A stretch of 47,262 nt of DNA from Acidobacteriota bacterium. GTDB lineage: Bacteria; Acidobacteriota; Terriglobia; Acidiferrales; UBA7541. This document shows positions 41,306 through 47,262 of this stretch, in pieces. The DNA lies in the NCBI GenBank assembly GCA_018268785.1, contig JAFDVY010000016.1, positions 1 to 47,262 on the forward strand, given 5' to 3'. A program made the position numbers and the translations under genes. The notes beneath the pieces are model-generated. The model was not told the DNA's origin. It did not search any database and worked only from the letters and a program-made list of their open reading frames with translations. The first letter of the stretch is position 1. Every line of letters starts with the position of its first letter.

Positions 41306-42334
41306 ATGACCGCTACTTGCACCCTAGAGAAGGCCGTACAAAAGTTCCTCGAGTATCTTCAGTCCGTGAAGAACTCGTCGCCGCACACGGTTTCGAATTA
41401 TGGGAAAGACTTGTTTCAGTTTCTTTCTTATTTGACCCCGCCGGAATCGGAGGCGCCCAAGCTGAACTCTGTTGATCACAAAATTATTCGTGAATTTGTC
41501 GGCCATTTGCACGAACAGGGCTTGGAGAAAAGCTCAATCGCGCGCAAGCTGGCCGCGCTGCGCTCTTTTTTCAAATACTGTGTGCGAGAAGGAATGTTGA
41601 AGGACAATCCCGCGCGGCTCGTGCCCACGCCAAAACTCCCCAAGCGCATCCCATCCGTTCTTTCGGCCGAAGAGATGAATGGATTCCTCAATCAGCTTGC
41701 TGGAATCGGGCCGCATCGGGAAGGGCAGCAGGGAAAGAAAGACGCGTTTGCCAGCCCCCAACGCAAGGTACCGCGCGGAAATGCCGATACCGAAGGCTTG
41801 CTGATCAAACGCGACCGCGCAATTCTCGAATTGCTTTATGCCGCAGGCCTTCGCGTCAGTGAACTTACTGGTTTGAATCTCGTGGACATGGACACCAAGG
41901 ACCGCATTCTTCGCGTCCGCGGCAAGGGCAACAAGGAGCGGATTGTCCCGTACGGCTCGAAAGCGGACGAAGCGCTCGATGCCTATTGGCCCGTGCGCGA
42001 ACAGCTTCTGACACAGAATTCTTCGTCACGCTCCAAGCGCGGGCCTGCCCCCCACACGCATGCCATTTTCCTCAACTACGCTGGTCGCCGTCTGACACAG
42101 CGCTCCGTCGGCCGCATTGTAAAAAAATACGTCCGCTTGGCGAACATCAACTGGGACTTGCACCCACATTCCCTGCGCCATGCCTTCGCCACTCATTTGC
42201 TTGCGGATGGCGCGGATTTGCGCGCCATTCAGGAATTGCTCGGCCATCAATCGTTGACGACCACGCAAAAATACACGCACGCTTCCATCCGCCAGTTGAT
42301 GGATATTTACGACAAATCGCATCCGCATGCCTGA
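41306..42334 (+). CDS. Tyrosine recombinase, XerC/XerD type
   Basis: Xer recombinases resolve chromosome dimers at dif. The 342-residue protein has an N-terminal SAM-like domain (about 8-100) and a catalytic domain with every active-site residue: R183 (AGLRVSEL), K207 (RGKGNKERI), H288 and R291 (HPHSLRHAFATHLL), H314 (LLGHQSL) and the nucleophile Y323 (QKYTHAS). No phage or integron genes are near, so a housekeeping Xer is most likely. A segment of about 30 residues (about 133-163, GIGPHREGQQGKKDAFASP and on) is inserted between the two domains and makes it longer than the usual 300. The ATG at 41306 begins MTATCTLEKAVQKFLEYLQS, the right distance from the core; the ribosome site is poor. Its end overlaps the next gene by 8 bases. 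Confidence 0.92.
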   Translation: MTATCTLEKAVQKFLEYLQSVKNSSPHTVSNYGKDLFQFLSYLTPPESEAPKLNSVDHKIIREFVGHLHEQGLEKSSIARKLAALRSFFKYCVREGMLKDNPARLVPTPKLPKRIPSVLSAEEMNGFLNQLAGIGPHREGQQGKKDAFASPQRKVPRGNADTEGLLIKRDRAILELLYAAGLRVSELTGLNLVDMDTKDRILRVRGKGNKERIVPYGSKADEALDAYWPVREQLLTQNSSSRSKRGPAPHTHAIFLNYAGRRLTQRSVGRIVKKYVRLANINWDLHPHSLRHAFATHLLADGADLRAIQELLGHQSLTTTQKYTHASIRQLMDIYDKSHPHA

Positions 42335-43166
42335 ATTCTTCGCCGTATCCACCGAAGACCGTTCCCACGGCAAGTCCAGCGTGATCCGCCGTCAGACACC
42401 CGCGGCTCTGCTTTTGCTTTTCGCTACGGTCCTTGCCCCTCGCTTGGCTCGCGCTCAAGGCAACTACGAAATCCAGGTCTATCCTTACGAAACCGTTGCG
42501 CCGGGTAAGACCATGGTCGAGCTCCACAGCAACTTCACCTTCGAAGGTTCGAAATCCACAAACGACGGCACCTATCCCACGAATCATCAGCTTCATGAAA
42601 CCATTGAAATCACGCACGGCTTCACGGACTGGTTCGAAACGGGATTTTACATTTTCACTTCTGCCCACAACGGTCAGGGCCTCGATTGGGTCGGCGATCA
42701 TATTCGCCCCCGCTTCCGCATTCCGCCCAAGTGGAAATGGCCGGTGGGCCTGAGTCTTTCGAACGAAATCGGCTACCAACGCGCCAGATACTCTGCGGAC
42801 ACCTGGACGTGGGAAATGCGGCCCATCGTCGACAAGCAAATCGGCAAATGGTATTTCTCTTTCAATCCAACGTTCGACAAATCCCTCCATGGCCCAAGCG
42901 TCCATCAGGGATTCGTTTTCTCGCCTAACTTCAAATTCAGTTTTGACTTCACCAAAAAAATCACCGGTGGCGTCGAGTACTACGGTTCGCTCGGCCCGGC
43001 GACGCAATTCGACCCGATTCACCTCCAGCAGCAGCAGATTGTCCCTGCCATTGACCTCAATCTCTCGCCGAAGTGGGAAATCAATTTTGGGCTTGGAGTA
43101 GGTCTCACCGGCGCCACGGACCACCTCATCGCAAAAACCATTGTCGGCTACCGCTTTGATTTTTGA
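42327..43166 (+). CDS. Outer-membrane-type beta-barrel protein, hypothetical
   Basis: The 279-residue protein has an N-terminal signal peptide (TPAALLLLFATVLAPRLARAQ). It is dominated by alternating amphipathic beta strands with many Trp, Tyr and Phe residues, such as FTDWFETGFYIFTSAHN, RFRIPPKWKWPVGLSLSNEI and KWYFSFNPTFDKS. It ends in a strand, IVGYRFDF, with the C-terminal Phe characteristic of outer-membrane barrels inserted by BamA. The family is not recognised by name; it resembles transporter-like barrels of unknown cargo. The ATG overlaps the recombinase stop by 8 bases, implying co-transcription, though the functions look unrelated. Confidence 0.72.
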   Translation: MPEFFAVSTEDRSHGKSSVIRRQTPAALLLLFATVLAPRLARAQGNYEIQVYPYETVAPGKTMVELHSNFTFEGSKSTNDGTYPTNHQLHETIEITHGFTDWFETGFYIFTSAHNGQGLDWVGDHIRPRFRIPPKWKWPVGLSLSNEIGYQRARYSADTWTWEMRPIVDKQIGKWYFSFNPTFDKSLHGPSVHQGFVFSPNFKFSFDFTKKITGGVEYYGSLGPATQFDPIHLQQQQIVPAIDLNLSPKWEINFGLGVGLTGATDHLIAKTIVGYRFDF

Positions 43167-43319
43167 GCTGTCCACTTGGGCAAGCTTGAGATTTCCTCGG
43201 CCCCCGGGCTAACTTCTGGCCCTGCGGCACCGTCTTTACAGGGCAGAGATTAGCCGTCAGGCTCGCTTTGGGGCCATGCCCTATTTTCACCCCCAACGCC
43301 TGCCCCTTCGAGAGGTTTG

Positions 43320-45677
43320 GTGCATCCACTGCGGCAAACGTGTCCTGCCCGCCTCGCTCCGGTGCTGGCGATGTTGCTCTTCGTGTCTGCTCCGTCAGCC
43401 CTGGCGGGACCGCAAACGAAAGACTCCGCAACGTTTGCGAAGCTTCACATTCCGCACATGCAAAAGCGCCCCACCATTGACGATTTCGAATCCATGCAGC
43501 CGTCGCCCGCAATTGCCGGGCAAATGCTCAAGATTGATGGTTTCTTGCAACGCGATCCGAAAGATGGAGCGCCGATTTCCCAGAAAACAGAAGTCTACCT
43601 CGGGTATACAAACGAAAATCTGTACGTCATTTGCGTCTGCTTCGATGCGGAACCGAATAAGATCCGCACCCACATGGTGCGGCGCGAACAGATTAACGAC
43701 GACGATCAGTTCGGATTTGTGCTCGATACGTTTGCGGACCGCAAGAACGGCGTCTTCTTCTTTGCCAATCCCTACGGCGTTCAGCAGGACGGAATCTGGA
43801 ACGATTTCAACGAGCCGGACTATTCCTACGACATGCTCTGGAACTCGCAGGGCCGCGTAAATTCGCAGGGCTATGTCCTTTGGTTTGAGATTCCATTTCG
43901 TTCCTTGCGCTTCTCTCGCGATTCCGACCAGACCTGGGGAATCTTTTTCGAGCGGGACATCCGGCGCAGCAACGAGTTTGCTTTCTATCCGCGCATCACG
44001 GCCAACGCTCAGGGCTTTCTGACGCAGGAAACTCAAATCGACGGAATGAAAGATATCTCGCCTGGCCGCAATATCCAGTTCATTCCGTACGGATCCTTGC
44101 GTTCTTTCCGGGCATTGGACGACCTCCCTGGCGGAATGCCTCACTTCAGTGAAAAAAGCTTCGAACCGCGCGCCGGCCTCGATTCAAAGATTGTTTTCAA
44201 GGATTGGCTTGTCTTTGATTCCACCATCAATCCGGATTTCGCGCAGGTCGAATCCGACGAGCCCCAGACTACCGTCAACCAGCGGTTCGAAGTGTTCTTC
44301 CCGGAAAAGCGCCCGTTCTTTTTGGAAAACAGCGGCTTCTTCGATACCCCGATCAACCTCGTGTTCACCCGCCGCATTGCGGATCCGCAGTATGGTTTGC
44401 GTCTGACTGGAAAGCGCGGCCCGTGGTCCATCGGCACGCTCTTCGCCGACGATCAATCTCCCGGCGGAAGCGTTGACCCGAGCGATCCGCTGTATGGCCA
44501 GCGTGCCTACTTCAGCATCGTTCGCGTCAACCACGATATTGGCAAGCAGTCTACGATCGGATTCATTTACACCGATCGCGAGTTAAACACTCCTTTTCAC
44601 ACTGCGTGCACCGACGATCCTTGCATCATCAAATCCAATCGTGTTGGCGGTGTGGACGCCAAGTTCACTTTTTCACCGACCTGGTACATGCAGGTTCAGG
44701 CCCTCGCAAGTTCCACCGATTTCAACGACGGAACGCACAAGGGCGGCCCTGCATATCATTGGTGGGTGGAACACACCACACGCAAAGTTGAATACAACGT
44801 GATGTACCAGGACACTTCCGAAGGCTTTGAAACCGCAACTGGATTTTTTCGCAGGCCCGACGTTCGGCGTTTCAGCCAATTTGCCGCTTACACGTTTCGC
44901 CCGGAAGGCAAGCATCTTGTTTCCCACGGCCCGAGCGTTTTCACTATCCGCAATTGGGACCACAAAGGCAATCGGTTGGAGTGGTTTGCCAACACCAACT
45001 ACAAAGTGCGATTTCAGCGCCAAACGGCCTTCGGAGCATTTGTAAACGCCGGTCATGAGTTGCTCCGCCCGAACGATTTCAGCGCCTTGTCCGCAAACAC
45101 CGATTACGCTCACCACACGTATGGCTTCTTTTTCTTCAACGGATTCTCGAAACGGATTTCCACGAACGGGGAATTGGGCTGGGGCAGATCCACGAACTAC
45201 GACTCGCCCGCTTTGCCCGTCGCGCTTGCCCCATTTCTTGCCAAATCCAACTATGCACAACTCTTTCTCACGATTCGGCCCGTCGGCAAACTGACCATCG
45301 ACAACACCTACTTGCTCTCCCGCCTGCGCACGCTCTCCGCCGGTTCGGCGATTTTTAACAATCACATCATTCGTTCCAAATGGAACTATCAATTCACCCG
45401 CGAATTTTCTGTTCGCTTCATCGGCCAGTACAATGCAAACCTCGCCAATCCTCAATTCTCCTCGTTGCAGACCACCAAGAATTTCAACGCGGATGTTCTC
45501 TTCACGTATCTCGTTCATCCGGGAACGGCAATCTATTTCGGCTACAACAGCAATCTCGAGAATCTCGATCCCAGTCTGACGCTTGACCCCAATGGCAATC
45601 TGAACCGGCTTCGAAATGGCTATATCAACGACGGCCGCCAGGTCTTCGTGAAGGTTTCCTATTTGTTCCGCTTTTGA
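43320..45677 (+). CDS. DUF5916-family outer-membrane protein with N-terminal CBM9-like domain
   Basis: The 785-residue protein has a signal peptide (LAPVLAMLLFVSAPSALAG). An N-terminal beta-sandwich like a CBM9 carbohydrate-binding module follows (about 75-230: TEVYLGYTNENLYVICVCF, QFGFVLDTFADRKNGVFFF, SQGYVLWFEIPFRSLRF). The large C-terminal part (DUF5916) has the signature FDSTINPDFAQVESDEPQ, VNQRFEVFFPEKRPFFLENS and ends in the aromatic barrel strand VKVSYLFRF. Family members are found in Bacteroidota and Acidobacteriota; the function is unknown, with sugar or glycan capture a fair guess. I chose GTG 43320 (MHPLRQTC), with AGAGG 4 bases upstream; a TTG at 43317 adds one codon. Confidence 0.85.
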   Translation: MHPLRQTCPARLAPVLAMLLFVSAPSALAGPQTKDSATFAKLHIPHMQKRPTIDDFESMQPSPAIAGQMLKIDGFLQRDPKDGAPISQKTEVYLGYTNENLYVICVCFDAEPNKIRTHMVRREQINDDDQFGFVLDTFADRKNGVFFFANPYGVQQDGIWNDFNEPDYSYDMLWNSQGRVNSQGYVLWFEIPFRSLRFSRDSDQTWGIFFERDIRRSNEFAFYPRITANAQGFLTQETQIDGMKDISPGRNIQFIPYGSLRSFRALDDLPGGMPHFSEKSFEPRAGLDSKIVFKDWLVFDSTINPDFAQVESDEPQTTVNQRFEVFFPEKRPFFLENSGFFDTPINLVFTRRIADPQYGLRLTGKRGPWSIGTLFADDQSPGGSVDPSDPLYGQRAYFSIVRVNHDIGKQSTIGFIYTDRELNTPFHTACTDDPCIIKSNRVGGVDAKFTFSPTWYMQVQALASSTDFNDGTHKGGPAYHWWVEHTTRKVEYNVMYQDTSEGFETATGFFRRPDVRRFSQFAAYTFRPEGKHLVSHGPSVFTIRNWDHKGNRLEWFANTNYKVRFQRQTAFGAFVNAGHELLRPNDFSALSANTDYAHHTYGFFFFNGFSKRISTNGELGWGRSTNYDSPALPVALAPFLAKSNYAQLFLTIRPVGKLTIDNTYLLSRLRTLSAGSAIFNNHIIRSKWNYQFTREFSVRFIGQYNANLANPQFSSLQTTKNFNADVLFTYLVHPGTAIYFGYNSNLENLDPSLTLDPNGNLNRLRNGYINDGRQVFVKVSYLFRF

Positions 45678-45756
45678 GCGGCCGAGTAACCATTCGCCGG
45701 CATCCCGCATCTTCCCTTGCAACTCGAGTGGTCTGTATTCTCCTTGGAGGTTCCCT

Positions 45757-46221
45757 TTGGACTACCATCTCGCGCAAATCAATGTCGCCCGCTTGATCGC
45801 TCCCATTGACGACCCGCGCATTGCGGACTTTGTCGCTCAGTTGGATCGGATCAATGCCATCGCCGAATCGTCTACTGGATTCGTGTGGCGCCTAATGTCC
45901 GATTCCGGCAACTCAACTGACATCGCCTACAATGACGATCCATTTGTGATTCCGAACATGTCGGTTTGGACGTCCGTAGAAGCGCTGCGCGACTACGTCT
46001 ATCGCTCTCAGCACACCGGCGTCTTAAAAGATCGTGCCAAATGGTTCGAAAAAATGGACAAGCCTCACTATTGCCTCTGGTGGATTCCCGCCGGCCACGT
46101 TCCCACGGTCGCGGAAGGCCGCGAACGCCTCGAACACTATCAGCTTCACGGCCCGACCCAGCACTCCTTTTGGTTTTCGAAACTTTTTCCGCAGCCGGAA
46201 GGCGACGCAATCGCTGTCTGA
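45757..46221 (+). CDS. DUF3291-domain protein
   Basis: The 154-residue protein matches the DUF3291 family, a dimeric alpha/beta-barrel-like fold related to heme-binding and monooxygenase dimers. Visible features are YHLAQINVARLIAPIDDPR, FVAQLDRINAIAESSTGFVW, MSVWTSVEALRDYVYRSQHT, and an aromatic C-terminus, HYCLWWIPAGHVPTVAEGRE followed by RLEHYQLHGPT. It has no signal peptide. The start is TTG 45757, fixed by GGAGG (45746-45750) 6 bases upstream; no in-frame ATG or GTG fits better. Its function is unknown. Confidence 0.83.
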   Translation: MDYHLAQINVARLIAPIDDPRIADFVAQLDRINAIAESSTGFVWRLMSDSGNSTDIAYNDDPFVIPNMSVWTSVEALRDYVYRSQHTGVLKDRAKWFEKMDKPHYCLWWIPAGHVPTVAEGRERLEHYQLHGPTQHSFWFSKLFPQPEGDAIAV

Positions 46222-46260
46222 GCCACTGCAACTCGCTCCACTCGTGGCCAAAAACCCGCA

Positions 46261-46289
46261 TTGACGCTCCAGGACTCGACCCGTATAAT
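46261..46289 (+). promoter_or_regulatory. Sigma70-type promoter of the rplU-rpmA-obg cluster
   Basis: TTGACG (46261-46266) and TATAAT (46284-46289) are 17 bases apart, the best promoter match in the window. Transcription would begin about 25 bases before the rplU ATG. Confidence 0.85.
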
Positions 46290-46319
46290 TAGGGTTTGTC
46301 TTTAGCTCCTGGAGGAACG

Positions 46320-46631
46320 ATGTACGCCGTTATCAAGACCGGAGGAAAGCAGTATCGCGTCGCGCCGGGCGACACCATCCGTATCGAACGGGTGGATGGA
46401 AAAGTGGGCGATAAGGTCAATTTTGGCTCGGTTTTGTCGGTTCACGGGGATGACAAGAAGCTTTTGACTGGTTCCGAAGCCGCGAAAGCCACCGTTTCCG
46501 GCAAGATTGTCGCGCAGGGACGCGCCAAAAAGCTTACGGTTCTCAAGTACAAGAAGACCAATCAATACAAGATTCAGCGCGGCCACCGGCAGAATTTCAC
46601 TGCCGTCGAGGTTGGCGACATCAAGCTGTAA
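46320..46631 (+). CDS. rplU: 50S ribosomal protein L21
   Basis: L21 is a structural protein of the large ribosomal subunit that binds 23S rRNA. The 103-residue product equals the E. coli length and shows the N-terminal signature MYAVIKTGGKQYRVAPGD and the C-terminal KKTNQYKIQRGHRQNFTAVE. I chose ATG 46320, which has GGAGGA upstream (46310-46315) and matches family starts; the open frame begins at 46296. A strong promoter lies just upstream. rpmA follows after 73 bases, which contain a palindromic repeat. Confidence 0.97.
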   Translation: MYAVIKTGGKQYRVAPGDTIRIERVDGKVGDKVNFGSVLSVHGDDKKLLTGSEAAKATVSGKIVAQGRAKKLTVLKYKKTNQYKIQRGHRQNFTAVEVGDIKL

Positions 46632-46648
46632 ATTTCTGAAACGGTTTG

Positions 46649-46673
46649 TGTAGTGGCCGATCTTCAGATCGGC
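46649..46673. repeat. TGTAGTGGCC-type palindromic repeat between rplU and rpmA
   Basis: TGTAGTGGCC is followed by a palindrome centred on CGATCTTCAGATCG. It lies inside the transcribed gap between the two ribosomal genes. Confidence 0.8.
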
Positions 46674-46704
46674 TCCCTGCAAAACATCCCGAAGGATAAA
46701 TGTC

Positions 46705-46965
46705 ATGGCACATAAGAAGGGTGGCGGCTCCTCAACAAACGGCCGCGATTCACACGGTCAGAGGCTTGGCGTAAAGCGGTTCGGCGGCCAGCTCGTCAAC
46801 GCGGGCACGATCATCGTTCGCCAGCGCGGCACGAAGCACCAGGCCGGCGAAAACGTCGGGCAGGGCAAGGACGACACGCTGTTCGCGCTCGTCACTGGCC
46901 ACGTGAAGTTTGAAGATAAGGGCCGTCGCGGACGCTTCATCAGCATCGTTCCCGCCGCCAATTAA
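46705..46965 (+). CDS. rpmA: 50S ribosomal protein L27
   Basis: L27 sits at the peptidyl-transferase centre, where its flexible N-terminus reaches the tRNA ends. The 86-residue product has the canonical [20 protein letters not shown] start and [19 protein letters not shown]. The N-terminus begins directly with AHKKGGG, so it has no cleavable extension of the kind seen in some Firmicutes. It follows rplU and precedes obg on the same strand, the usual bacterial order. Confidence 0.98.
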   Translation: MAHKKGGGSSTNGRDSHGQRLGVKRFGGQLVNAGTIIVRQRGTKHQAGENVGQGKDDTLFALVTGHVKFEDKGRRGRFISIVPAAN

Positions 46966-46971
46966 GGTTTT

Positions 46972-46995
46972 TGTAGTGGCCGGTCTTAAGACCGG
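46972..46995. repeat. TGTAGTGGCC-type palindromic repeat after rpmA
   Basis: TTGTAGTGGC is followed by the palindrome GCCGGTCTTAAGACCGGC. It starts six bases after the rpmA stop. Confidence 0.8.
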
Positions 46996-47067
46996 CGTAT
47001 GGCTTCCGCGGTCTCTGCCTCGGCAGAGGCCGCTTTTTCTTGCTGCTCGCTCTCACCAGAGCACGCT

Positions 47068-47262
<195 letters not shown>

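Overview
The window looks like a chromosomal segment of an Acidobacteriota bacterium (inference). The clues are moderately GC-rich DNA, futalosine-pathway menaquinone genes (mqnA, mqnC), several large exported proteins of families common in that phylum (DUF5916, zinc metalloprotease with DUF5117-type architecture, FecR-domain protein, exported TldD/TldE), and many short palindromic intergenic repeats. There are no rRNA or tRNA genes, CRISPR arrays, transposases or phage genes that I can support.

Layout. 1-9419 (minus strand): a gene train reading GH18/deacetylase/GT2 fusion, isoquinoline-oxidoreductase-type molybdenum enzyme (small then large subunit), HpnB-like glycosyltransferase, panB, DinB-family protein and panC (cut by the window edge). 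9530-12380: a membrane glycosyltransferase (+) whose 3' end overlaps a convergent, unusually long CDF metal transporter (-). 12519-17177 (minus): a secreted TldE/TldD-like pair joined by a 4-base overlap, then a FecR-domain protein. 17178-20727: a degraded, repeat-rich stretch with a vanadium haloperoxidase gene interrupted by inserted repeat DNA, two orphan small genes and a small haloperoxidase remnant. 20728-23140 (plus): small membrane proteins, a coiled-coil zinc-ribbon protein and an RNase HI-like protein with an added C-terminal segment. 23196-27373: mqnC and mqnA (-) flanking a SnoaL/NTF2-like secreted protein (-) and a Fpg/Nei DNA glycosylase (+). 27474-36200 (plus): secreted zinc metalloprotease, NGP-repeat adhesin-like protein, a kinase/M23 peptidase/aminotransferase fusion, a two-lobed exported protein and an HNH-like protein. 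36292-47262: housekeeping genes dprA, topA, xerC/D-type recombinase, rplU, rpmA and obg (cut by the edge), mixed with outer-membrane or secreted proteins.

How the genes work together. panB and panC belong to pantothenate/CoA synthesis. mqnA and mqnC are steps of the futalosine route to menaquinone. dprA, topA and the tyrosine recombinase form a DNA-processing group, and rplU-rpmA-obg is the classic ribosome cluster with a strong sigma70-type promoter. Many remaining proteins carry signal peptides and are probably envelope or secreted functions.

The most distinctive theme is repeat DNA entering genes. A two-hairpin element found between genes at 12415 and 17231 also occurs in frame inside the DNA glycosylase gene (25522-25585). 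A second repeat type forms the end of that same gene. Another repeat cluster of about 200 bases is inserted in frame in the haloperoxidase gene, where it brings one amber stop. The other notable theme is multidomain fusion proteins: GH18-NodB-GT2, kinase-M23-aminotransferase, CDF with three cytoplasmic modules, and RNase H with a DUF104-like tail.
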